From: Alphaproteobacteria bacterium
Lineage (GTDB): Bacteria; Pseudomonadota; Alphaproteobacteria; Rhizobiales; Aestuariivirgaceae
Reading direction: 5' to 3'
Length of the DNA: 12,984 nt
Assembly: GCA_005884715.1 (NCBI GenBank)
Contig: VAZZ01000383.1
Span: forward strand, 2,264-15,247
Shown here: positions 1-6,031 of the stretch, in pieces
Position numbering within the stretch: position 1 is the stretch's first letter
How the letters are laid out: each line of letters opens with the position of its first letter
Translations under genes and position numbers: made by a program
The notes under the pieces: model-generated
Database searches by the model: none
What the model saw: the letters and a program-made list of their open reading frames with translations, nothing else
What the model was told of the DNA's origin: nothing

Positions 1-252
1 CGCGACGATCTCCTCGACCTTCTTCACTACGATCTCGTAGCTCACCACATTCCTGATATCATCGCTTAGGGGATCATCGCCCTCTTTCACCGAGAGGTCG
101 ATATTGACAACAATCTTTTGCGGCTTGGTCTTCTCTTCAGGATAGATGCCGAGCAGTGCTTCGATCTTGAGATCCTTGACGAAGACATGGCGCAGCTTCG
201 CTTTGCCGCTTGCCACATGGTGGGTGATCTTGACCTCCGCGCTTCCGCTCAT
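1..252 (-). CDS. folB: Dihydroneopterin aldolase FolB, N-terminal 84 residues (cut by window edge)
   Basis: Reading the minus strand from the ATG at 252 gives 84 codons without a stop, running off the left edge. From about residue 22 the protein matches FolB: a first beta strand (VFVKDLKIEALLGIYPEE, residues 23-40) carrying the conserved acidic active-site region after GIY, a second strand (KIVVNIDLSV), then a conserved VVSYE around residues 69-73 that holds the family's active-site tyrosine. FolB cleaves 7,8-dihydroneopterin to 6-hydroxymethyl-dihydropterin and glycolaldehyde in folate synthesis; the enzyme is a cytosolic oligomer. About 20 extra residues precede the usual start of the fold. 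The ATG lies 3 nt after the TAG of the upstream SDR gene, so the two are probably co-transcribed. The C-terminal third, including the catalytic lysine, is outside the window. The family call is fairly secure; whether this is the main FolB or a paralogue cannot be told. Confidence 0.85.
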   Translation of the reverse strand, partial: MSGSAEVKITHHVASGKAKLRHVFVKDLKIEALLGIYPEEKTKPQKIVVNIDLSVKEGDDPLSDDIRNVVSYEIVVKKVEEIVA

Positions 253-255
253 CGC

Positions 256-1011
256 CTATTCTTTCACGTCCATGACATCACGCGTTTGCCACAAGAGATG
301 CTGACCGCCATCGAGAACAATCATCTGGCCGGTCATCGCCCGCGCCGACAATATGTATTTTAGCGCTGCGGAAATTTCTTGCGGCGACGTACCGCGCTTC
401 AGAAGCGTCAGCCGCGCCTGGCGGGCGAAGTCCTCTTCATCCATGCGCACATTGGGCAGCGCCGGCCCGGGCCCTATGGCATTGACCCGGATCTTGGGCG
501 CCAGCGCCTGGGCGAGCGTCCGGGTCACGGTCCATAGCGCCGATTTGCTCGCCGTGTATGAGAAGAATTTGGGCGTCAGCTTCCATACCCGCTGATCGAT
601 GATGTTGATGATATTGCCTTGCGCATCGCCCGGCACCTGGGCCGCGAAACTCTGCGACAGGAAGACCGGCGCTCTTAGATTCGTATCGAGATGCGCCGCC
701 CAGCTTTCGAGCGTCACTGATCTTGCTTCGTCGGGCTCGAAGCGCGAGGCATTGTTCACCAGGCACGTAAGCGGGCCCAATGCGCCATTGGCCTCGCCGA
801 TCAGCCGCTCCGGTACATCGGCGCGGGCGAGGTCGCCCTCGACGATCACGCTGCGTCCGCCACCGGCCTCGATCTCCCGCTTCAGTATTTCGGCATCGGC
901 CCGCGAGGCATTGCAGTGGATGGCGACTGCCCAGCCATCATGTGCGAGATCGAGAGCGATCCGCCGGCCGATCCGGCGCGCCGCCCCGGTGATTAGGACG
1001 GAGCGGGTCAA
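256..1011 (-). CDS. folM: Pteridine-reductase-like SDR (FolM / dihydromonapterin reductase type)
   Basis: This is a short-chain dehydrogenase with the features of the pteridine reductase branch. Counting from the TTG at 1011 (251 aa), the cofactor loop is TGAARRIG (residues 8-15), with Arg where classical SDRs have Gly, as in PTR1 and FolM. NNAS lies at 86-89. The catalytic set is Asp139, Tyr152 and Lys156: Asp replaces the usual Ser, with the Asp-Tyr spacing of 13 seen in PTR1. LDGG near the C-terminus is typical of SDRs. The likely reaction is NADPH-dependent reduction of dihydromonapterin or dihydrofolate. It sits 3 nt upstream of folB, which supports a pterin role. The start is uncertain. 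The open frame extends to an ATG at 1101, but that has no Shine-Dalgarno and adds a 30-residue tail. A strong AAGGAG (1049-1054) precedes an ATG at 1040 that is out of frame and stops at 1008, overlapping the TTG. The 5' end may therefore contain a one-base frame error. The FolM assignment is by motif; other SDR substrates remain possible. Confidence 0.8.
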   Translation of the reverse strand: MTRSVLITGAARRIGRRIALDLAHDGWAVAIHCNASRADAEILKREIEAGGGRSVIVEGDLARADVPERLIGEANGALGPLTCLVNNASRFEPDEARSVTLESWAAHLDTNLRAPVFLSQSFAAQVPGDAQGNIINIIDQRVWKLTPKFFSYTASKSALWTVTRTLAQALAPKIRVNAIGPGPALPNVRMDEEDFARQARLTLLKRGTSPQEISAALKYILSARAMTGQMIVLDGGQHLLWQTRDVMDVKE

Positions 1012-1040
1012 CTCGCTGTTTCGCAAAATCTGCTGGTCAT
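1008..1040 (-). other. 10-codon reading frame with strong SD at the 5' end of the SDR gene (leader or frame break)
   Basis: The minus-strand ATG at 1040 is preceded by AAGGAG with an 8-nt spacer and opens a frame of ten codons (M-T-S-R-F-C-E-T-A-S) ending in TGA at 1010-1008. That TGA overlaps the TTG at 1011-1009, which is in the SDR frame and lies just before the TGAARRIG motif. Two readings fit. It may be a tiny coupled leader feeding re-initiation at TTG. More likely, in my view, the ATG is the real SDR start and one base is missing in this stretch, for example in the TTTT or AAA runs. Adding one T would give M-T-S-R-F-L-R-N and continue straight into the SDR. Confidence 0.5.
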
Positions 1041-1192
1041 CTGGTCTGCTCCTTATCAACTCTGCAAGCCCGATCAAGGCTGTTCGTTGAGTGGCGAGCA
1101 TTCGGTCTGGAGGGATCTCGATAGATGTCGAAGCCGCGCATCAGCACTTCGACCAACGCGATCGGAATATTGCGCCGAGGACAGCTTCTCAT
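1037..1192 (-). CDS. Candidate small ORF of 51 codons between cupin and SDR genes, unknown function
   Basis: The minus strand has an ATG at 1192 whose first bases overlap the cupin stop as ATGA. It reads 51 codons to a TGA (1039-1037) that in turn overlaps the SD-preceded ATG at 1040, also as ATGA. The product begins MRSCPRRNIPIALVEVLMRG and ends DKEQTR; it has a short hydrophobic stretch around residues 9-18 and is otherwise basic and polar. I recognise no family. In favour: both ends fit the overlap style of this gene train, and it fills what would otherwise be a gap of about 150 nt. Against: four AGA codons and only about 60% GC at third positions, lower than I would expect in this window, and no clear SD. 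It may be a real small protein, a decayed remnant or chance. Confidence 0.35.
   Translation of the reverse strand: MRSCPRRNIPIALVEVLMRGFDIYRDPSRPNARHSTNSLDRACRVDKEQTR
1049..1054 (-). promoter_or_regulatory. Shine-Dalgarno AAGGAG for the ATG at 1040
   Basis: The plus strand reads CTCCTT here, so the minus strand reads AAGGAG, 8 nt before the ATG at 1040. It is the best ribosome binding site in the minus-strand gene train. It is the main reason to doubt both the in-frame ATG at 1101 and an isolated TTG start at 1011 for the SDR. Confidence 0.6.
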
Positions 1193-1554
1193 GCTTTCGG
1201 CATCAGAATGACATAGTGTTTGCGCACCCTCTCGACCGTCTCCCAGGTTCCCTTGAAGCCCGGCGGAATGAGGAAACCGTCACCGGCCTTGAGCGTCCAT
1301 TTCTTGCCCTTGTGATTGGTGAGAATGGCCTTGCCCTCGATGAAGTGGCAGAACTCCCACTCCTTGTAGTCAACCTTCACCTTGCCGGGCGTCGATTCCC
1401 AGATGCCCGAGAAGAGCCGGCCGTCCTCGCCGCTATAATGATTCCAGGTCTTGGTCTTGTAGGGACCCGTGACGAGATTGTCGGGGCCTGCCTGCCCCTT
1501 CTCGGCCTCCGGCGCTGATTTGCCGGTAGTCTTCATGACGATGATGTCAGCCAT
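1189..1554 (-). CDS. Small cupin-domain protein (DUF861 / Cupin_3-like)
   Basis: This 121-residue protein is a single small beta-barrel of the cupin superfamily. The barrel runs from about residue 38 to the end. Visible features are a SGIWESTPGK segment, then EWEFCHFIEGKAILT (the first cupin motif region, with Glu and His as candidate metal or ligand contacts), a GDGFLIPPGFKGTWE segment (the second motif) and a closing strand ending VILMPKA. This pattern matches the DUF861 cupins, related to the (S)-ureidoglycine aminohydrolase and EutQ cupin domains, many of which have no known substrate. AGGAG lies 6 nt before the ATG, so the start is well supported. It follows the CCA-adding enzyme gene after a 32-nt gap. 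The first 25 residues are polar and lysine-rich, with no signal peptide, so a cytosolic location is likely. The precise reaction cannot be assigned. Confidence 0.8.
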   Translation of the reverse strand: MADIIVMKTTGKSAPEAEKGQAGPDNLVTGPYKTKTWNHYSGEDGRLFSGIWESTPGKVKVDYKEWEFCHFIEGKAILTNHKGKKWTLKAGDGFLIPPGFKGTWETVERVRKHYVILMPKA

Positions 1555-1560
1555 TCATTG

Positions 1561-1565
1561 CTCCT
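1561..1565 (-). promoter_or_regulatory. Shine-Dalgarno AGGAG for the cupin gene
   Basis: CTCCT on the plus strand gives AGGAG on the minus strand, 6 nt before the ATG at 1554. It decides between that ATG and an out-of-frame ATG at 1558, which would lie only 2 nt from the SD. Confidence 0.6.
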
Positions 1566-1586
1566 GCAGTTTGGCTTGGTGTAGCC

Positions 1587-2810
1587 TCATTCCTCTTTCC
1601 TTCTTTCCAGTTTGCGCAGAAGGCTATCCTTGCCGTCCTGGAAATCAGATGCGATCCACCAGTCCTCGAGCCGCGCAAGTTCGCGGCCCACGGCCGGGCC
1701 AGGCTTGTAACCCTGCGCGATGAGGTCCTGCCCGGTGAGCGGGAAGCGCGGGATCGGCCATCGATCGGCAAAGGTTAGGAGGTCTCTCCACCTTTTGCTC
1801 GTAGGCGAGTCCTTCGATCCTGCCCAGCCCAGCCTGACCAGATCACGCCATGTCTCGCGTCCCAGATGATAAAGCACCACGCGCCGTTCGCGGTCGCGCA
1901 GCTTGGGTTTTGGCTGAACATGATTGGCGATTGCTTCGAGGCGACGCATTTCCGCATTGGTGAGACGCAGCCGCTGGTGCAGCGACAAAGGCGCCTTGGC
2001 CAGGAGGACCAGCCGCAACAGCGCGTCGGGTTTCAATCCCTGTGCCATGTCGATCTTCGCCATGCGCTCTAGCGCGCTGAGATCGCTCACATGCGCAAAC
2101 AGAACCTTGAGCACATTGCGCGACGCCATCAGTCTCACCGTCTCGCTTGCCCGCCCGGCTTCCAGAAGCTTGAAAAGCTCTTGTCGGACGCGCTCGCTCG
2201 AGAGAGCGCGCAGCTTGCCCTTGTGCTGGATGCAAGCCGCGAGTCCTTTGCCATCGGGTGCGCCGGCGCCATAGCGCGCATGAAACCGGAAGAAGCGCAG
2301 GATGCGCAGGTGATCCTCCTTGATACGCTCGGCGGGCGATCCGACAAACCTGACTCTTTTTCTTAGTATATCCGCGTAACCACTTGTCGGATCATGTATT
2401 TTCCCGTCCATGGAACAATAGAGCGCATTCATGGTGAAGTCGCGCCGCCTTGCATCCGCTTCCCAGTCATCGGTGAAGGCGACGCGCGCTTTGCGGCCAA
2501 AGGTTTCGACATCGACGCGCAGCGTCGTCACTTCGAACGGCTTGCCGCCAATGACCAGAGTGACGGTGCCGTGGTCGATACCGGTAGGATGCACACCAAG
2601 GCGTGCTTTCTCTCCGGCACTGACGATGCGCTCGGGCGTCAGCGTCGTCGCGATGTCGATCTCGCTCACCGGCTCGCGAAGGAGTGCATTGCGTACCGCA
2701 CCACCGGCGACACGCGCTTCGCCACCCACGGCTTCGATTGCTGCGAAGACGCGGCGCAGGGCCGGGTCTTTGAGCCAGGCCTCACGAGCGAGCGAGGGAG
2801 GTTTCTTCAT
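1587..2810 (-). CDS. cca: CCA tRNA nucleotidyltransferase (class II, poly(A) polymerase family)
   Basis: This 407-residue cytosolic enzyme adds or repairs the 3' CCA of tRNAs using CTP and ATP. The class II nucleotidyltransferase motifs are in order: VAGGAVRN (residues 34-41), the catalytic carboxylate pair as EID (50-52), RRDFTMNALY (122-131), DPTSGYADI (140-148), then EDHLRILRF (165-173), which holds the E-D-x-x-R nucleotide-template motif. The helical neck/body and tail domains follow. There is no HD domain, and the length suits the alphaproteobacterial forms. The first metal-binding residue is Glu rather than the usual Asp; the charge is kept. The ATG at 2810 overlaps the stop of the upstream Nudix gene as ATGA, which fixes the start and suggests translational coupling. 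Poly(A) polymerase is the alternative within the same family, but size and context favour the CCA enzyme. Confidence 0.92.
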   Translation of the reverse strand: MKKPPSLAREAWLKDPALRRVFAAIEAVGGEARVAGGAVRNALLREPVSEIDIATTLTPERIVSAGEKARLGVHPTGIDHGTVTLVIGGKPFEVTTLRVDVETFGRKARVAFTDDWEADARRRDFTMNALYCSMDGKIHDPTSGYADILRKRVRFVGSPAERIKEDHLRILRFFRFHARYGAGAPDGKGLAACIQHKGKLRALSSERVRQELFKLLEAGRASETVRLMASRNVLKVLFAHVSDLSALERMAKIDMAQGLKPDALLRLVLLAKAPLSLHQRLRLTNAEMRRLEAIANHVQPKPKLRDRERRVVLYHLGRETWRDLVRLGWAGSKDSPTSKRWRDLLTFADRWPIPRFPLTGQDLIAQGYKPGPAVGRELARLEDWWIASDFQDGKDSLLRKLERRKEE

Positions 2811-3428
2811 GGTGCCCGATAGAGACGGTCATAGAGATTCATGATCATGCCGGCGGTGGCGCCCCAGATATACCGCTCGCCATAAGGCATGGCGTAGAAA
2901 TATCGCTCCTTGCCCTGCCATTGCCGGCTGTGCCGAAGATGGTTTTCCCGGCTCATCAAAAATCGGAGCGGCACTTCGAAGATGTCTGCGACTTCGCCTT
3001 CATGGGGCGAGAGGACGAAGCCCGGCCGCACCAGCGCCACGACAGGCACGATCTGGAAGCCCGTCACCCTCGTCAGATAGGCATCGAGAAAGCCGATCGG
3101 CTCGATATAGGTTTGATCGAGCCCGGTTTCCTCGCGCGTTTCGCGCAAGGCGGCGGCCAGCGCATCCCTGTCGTCTTGATCGACCTTGCCGCCCGGAAAG
3201 GCGATCTGCCCGGCATGGCTCGCCAGATGATCGGTGCGCTGGGTGAGAAGCACCGTGAGCTCGGGCTTATGCAGCACGATGGGGACCAGCACGGCGGCCG
3301 CGCGCCGGGACTCAAGCGGATCGATGGAGGTCGTCGTCGCTGCGCACCGCTGACTGCGGCACGTCCTTCAGGAGCCGCGTTGCGGCGCGCTGGCGAAATT
3401 CCGCCTCATCGAACCGGAAATCATTCAT
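2807..3428 (-). pseudogene. CoA-pyrophosphatase-type Nudix hydrolase (NudL/YeaB-like), frameshifted near 3320-3340
   Basis: Frame A starts at the ATG at 3428, which overlaps the DUF1285 stop as ATGA, and reads MNDFRFDEAEF...KDVPQSAVRSDDDL before stopping at 3312. Frame B then reads IDPLESRRAAAVLVPIVLH and continues as the Nudix domain to 2807. Skipping one base near 3320-3340 joins the two into a normal-looking protein of about 206 residues. Frame B holds LLTQRTDHLASHAGQIAFPGG followed by a Nudix box (ALRETREETGL); this pair marks the UPF0035 / CoA pyrophosphatase group. Those enzymes split CoA and its derivatives into 3',5'-ADP and 4'-phosphopantetheine. Two positions differ from the group signature: Thr for Ser/Ala after LLTxR, and Ala for the next Arg. 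The whole Nudix domain could be made from a GTG at 3292, but no SD precedes it. This could be a consensus error, a recent pseudogene or programmed frameshifting; I favour one of the first two. The family call is secure. Confidence 0.8.
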
Positions 3429-4018
3429 GATGCGATGGCGCCGATCTCGGCTGTGCGCTGCATCGGCCAGAACCGGCCGGACGACCAGATGCCGAACCAC
3501 TCGCCCTCGACGACGCCCAGCGCCACAAGATCGTAGAAGAGGGCTCGCGAGACGAGCGCTTCCAGCCGGCCGCGCACCAGAACATAGGGTTTGAGGCCGT
3601 CTGTCCCCTCTTCGACGGCGACGCGCATCGGATGCGCAATATCAATTGTGACAATGTCGTCGGTATTGGTCTCGAAGCTGATGATTTGATTGCGGCCTTT
3701 GCCCGCGATACTCATCCTTATGGCGACAAACGGCGCATCATCGACCCTTATGCCGCATTTCTCGACCGGGGTGACGAGATAATATTTGCCGTCCGCATCG
3801 TGGCGCAGCACCGAAGCGAACAGCTTCATCAGGGGTTTGCGGCCGATTGGCGAATTCAGATAGTACCACAGGCCGTCCTGGGCGATGCGCATGTCAATAT
3901 CGCCGCAAAAGGGCGGGTTCCATAAATGGACCGGGGGTATGCCTTTTTTGCCCGAGGCCTTCTCTGCCGCCTTGAGGCCGGCCAGGGGATTGCCCGCATC
4001 GCGCTCCGGCTTGGTCAT
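3425..4018 (-). CDS. DUF1285 domain protein, unknown function
   Basis: The protein is 197 residues from the ATG at 4018 and matches the DUF1285 family in length and motifs. After a polar lysine-rich start come GIPPVHLWNPPFCGDIDMRI (the hallmark segment), WYYLNSPIGRKPLMKLFASVLR, YYLVTPVEKCGIRVDDAPFVA and a C-terminal domain with ETNTDDIVTIDIAHPMRV. There is no signal peptide or membrane segment. The family has a known fold but no established role. The open frame extends upstream to 4798, but that stretch lies antisense to moxR and is rejected. No clear SD precedes the chosen ATG; a GTG a few codons upstream is the alternative. It heads a minus-strand train with the Nudix and cca genes, with ATGA overlap to the Nudix gene, and diverges from moxR. 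Confidence 0.85.
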   Translation of the reverse strand: MTKPERDAGNPLAGLKAAEKASGKKGIPPVHLWNPPFCGDIDMRIAQDGLWYYLNSPIGRKPLMKLFASVLRHDADGKYYLVTPVEKCGIRVDDAPFVAIRMSIAGKGRNQIISFETNTDDIVTIDIAHPMRVAVEEGTDGLKPYVLVRGRLEALVSRALFYDLVALGVVEGEWFGIWSSGRFWPMQRTAEIGAIAS

Positions 4019-4120
4019 GATAAGGCCATGCTTGTTCACAAGAATTTCATTGACGGAATCGGCATTTGGCCCACCAGATTTGGTTTCGCAACTGGCCAGC
4101 CCCAAACTATAGTGAGCCCC
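4019..4120. promoter_or_regulatory. Divergent intergenic region between the DUF1285 gene and moxR
   Basis: These 102 bp separate two outward-facing gene trains and so should carry both promoters. The only obvious element is the perfect 8-bp palindrome ACTATAGT at 4106-4113, just 7 nt before the moxR ATG. It contains TATAGT in plus and ACTATA in minus orientation. I found no convincing -35 at standard spacing on either strand and no Shine-Dalgarno for moxR. The location is strong evidence for promoters; their exact positions are not determined. Confidence 0.45.
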
Positions 4121-5119
4121 ATGGCAAGCATCAATGAAGCAGACAAGCATATAGTATCCGAACTCGACCAGATGGCCGGCCGCCTCGAGAAGGTCCGCGA
4201 AGCCATCGGCAAGGTGATCTTCGGCCAGTCGGACGTTATCGACCTGTCGCTGACTGCCATCCTGGCGGGCGGTCACGGGCTTCTTGTCGGCGCGCCCGGC
4301 CTCGCCAAAACGAAGCTCGCGACCACGCTCGGCCGTGTCCTCGGACTGGAAGAGAAGCGCATCCAATTCACGCCCGATCTGATGCCCGCCGACATATTGG
4401 GCTCGGAAGTACTCGATGAGAGCGAGCACGGACGCCGGCAATTCCGTTTTGTTCCGGGTCCGGTCTTCTGCCAGCTTTTGATGGCGGATGAAATCAATCG
4501 CGCCAGCCCTCGTACACAGTCGGCCCTGCTGCAGGCGATGCAGGAGCATCATATCACCATCGCCGGCGTGCGCCACGATCTGCCGCGGCCGTTCCATGTG
4601 CTTGCCACCCAGAACCCGATCGAGCAGGAAGGCACCTACCCCTTGCCGGAAGCCCAGCTCGACCGTTTCCTCGTCGAAATTGATGTCCCCTATCCGGCCC
4701 TCGACGCCGAGCGGCGCATGCTGTTCGCCACAACGGGCACCGAAGAGGATGAAGCGCAGATCGTCCTTACTTCCGTTGAATTGATGAAGATCCAGCATCT
4801 GGTGCGCCTGATGCCGGTCGGCGAACAGGTCGCCGATGCCATCCTCTCGATCGTGCGCGCCGCGCGTCCAGGGCCTGACGCTGATGAGTATGTCAACAAG
4901 ACAATCGGCTGGGGTCCCTCGCCGCGCGCCAGCCAGGCCCTGATGCTCGGCGCCCGCGCCCGTGCCTTGCTCGGTGGCAGGCTGTCACCTTCGATTGATG
5001 ACGTTCTCGCTCTCGTCGGGCCGGTGTTCCGGCATCGCATGGCGCTCACTTTCAGTGCGCGCGCCGATGGCGAAACGATCGACAGCGCTATCGACCGCTT
5101 GAAAACACGGCTGGGCTGA
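4121..5119 (+). CDS. moxR: MoxR-family AAA+ ATPase
   Basis: Counting from the ATG at 4121 the protein has 332 residues, the usual MoxR length. The AAA+ motifs are all present: Walker A GAPGLAKT (57-64), Walker B LLMADE ending at Asp123-Glu124, sensor 1 in LATQNPIEQEG, the EAQLDRFL arginine-finger region after it, and sensor 2 SPRASQALML in the C-terminal lid. MoxR ATPases form cytosolic rings and are thought to act as chaperones that mature or remodel partner complexes, usually with VWA-domain proteins encoded next door, as in RavA-ViaA or CbbQ-CbbO. Here the next three genes are VWA-like, which fits. The open frame begins at 3926, but the 65 extra residues overlap the DUF1285 gene and its promoter region and lack MoxR similarity. 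The stop lies 9 nt before the DUF58 start. The family call is firm; the substrate is unknown. Confidence 0.93.
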   Translation: MASINEADKHIVSELDQMAGRLEKVREAIGKVIFGQSDVIDLSLTAILAGGHGLLVGAPGLAKTKLATTLGRVLGLEEKRIQFTPDLMPADILGSEVLDESEHGRRQFRFVPGPVFCQLLMADEINRASPRTQSALLQAMQEHHITIAGVRHDLPRPFHVLATQNPIEQEGTYPLPEAQLDRFLVEIDVPYPALDAERRMLFATTGTEEDEAQIVLTSVELMKIQHLVRLMPVGEQVADAILSIVRAARPGPDADEYVNKTIGWGPSPRASQALMLGARARALLGGRLSPSIDDVLALVGPVFRHRMALTFSARADGETIDSAIDRLKTRLG

Positions 5120-5128
5120 AAGAGCTAG

Positions 5129-6031
5129 ATGCAAGACCGGGCTTCCCTCGCCCTCAATGACCGCGCCGAAACTCTGTCGAGCGCGCTGCCGGCGCTACTC
5201 GTCGAGGCACATCGCATTGCTGCAACGGTGATCATGGGCGTACACGGCCGCAAACGTTCAGGCCCTGGCGAAACCTTCTGGCAGTATCGTCCCTATTCTT
5301 TCGGCGACAACGTCCAGCAGATCGACTGGCATCGCTCGGCCCGCTCCGATCGTGTCTTCATACGCGAGAATGAATGGGAGGCCGCCAATACGCTGTGGCT
5401 GTGGATATCACCGTCAGTGGCGATGACGTTCCAATCGCATCTCGCCAGCGTGACCAAGGCGGATCGGGCGAAACTTCTCGCGCTGGCGATCGCAAACCTC
5501 GCCATCCGCGCCAATGAGCGTGTCTCGCTCCTGGGAACAAATCTCGTTCCCGCGCATTCACGCCCTGCGCTCTTGCGGCTGGCGCAGACTTTGATCTGGG
5601 CACCTTCATCGGACGCGCTCCCCGCCGCGGTCAGGCTGCCGAAGTTTTCGACAGTGCTGATGTTCGGAGATTTTCTTGAAAAGCCTGATCGCATCGCGCG
5701 GTCCTTGAGTTCGATCGCCGGCAACGGCGTTGCTGGGCACATCGTCCAGGTCTGCGATCCGGCGGAAGAGACATTGCCCTATCAGGGCCGCGTCCAGTTC
5801 GAGGAAATGGCGGGGCCCCTCAGCTATATGGCTGGTAAGACCGAAAGCCTGCGCGAGGCCTATCAGGCGAAGTTCCAAAACCAGCGCGAGGAAGTTCGCG
5901 GCATTGCCCGGCGTATCGGCTGGAGTTTCGCCGTCCATCGCACCGATGAACCGCCGTTGCGGATATTGCATGCCTTGCATGGGCTGATCGGCGGCGAAAA
6001 GAGCCGCACGCATCAGGCAAGGACCTTCTGA
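5129..6031 (+). CDS. DUF58 domain protein (soluble, VWA-like)
   Basis: A 300-residue protein with the DUF58 core: FWQYRPYSFGDNVQQIDWHR at residues 50-69, then SARSDRVFIREN. This is the R-x-Y-x-x-GD...IDW...R signature of the family, the usual partner of MoxR ATPases. The following strand reads LWLWISPSVAM, the position where VWA proteins carry the metal-binding DxSxS. Here the Asp is replaced by Trp92 (W-I-S-P-S), so metal binding by this site is unlikely. No signal peptide or membrane span is seen, unlike many DUF58 proteins, which have two N-terminal helices. It is therefore probably cytosolic and could bridge the ATPase and the membrane proteins encoded downstream. AAAGAG precedes the ATG, 9 nt after moxR. 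Its stop overlaps the next start as TGATG. The function is inferred from context only. Confidence 0.9.
   Translation: MQDRASLALNDRAETLSSALPALLVEAHRIAATVIMGVHGRKRSGPGETFWQYRPYSFGDNVQQIDWHRSARSDRVFIRENEWEAANTLWLWISPSVAMTFQSHLASVTKADRAKLLALAIANLAIRANERVSLLGTNLVPAHSRPALLRLAQTLIWAPSSDALPAAVRLPKFSTVLMFGDFLEKPDRIARSLSSIAGNGVAGHIVQVCDPAEETLPYQGRVQFEEMAGPLSYMAGKTESLREAYQAKFQNQREEVRGIARRIGWSFAVHRTDEPPLRILHALHGLIGGEKSRTHQARTF

Noticed and set aside
1012..1101. N-terminal extension of the SDR from the ATG at 1101
   Set aside because: There is no Shine-Dalgarno before it, it adds 30 residues not expected ahead of the first SDR strand, and a much better initiation signal lies at 1040.
4080..4113. Possible -35/-10 pair (TTGGTT and TATAGT) for moxR
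   Set aside because: The spacer is about 22 nt, too long for a standard sigma-70 type promoter.
3926..4120. 65-codon N-terminal extension of MoxR
   Set aside because: It overlaps the DUF1285 start and the divergent promoter region. MoxR similarity and normal length begin at the ATG at 4121.
4019..4798. 260-codon N-terminal extension of the DUF1285 protein
   Set aside because: It is entirely antisense to moxR or within the promoter gap. Family length matches a start at 4018.
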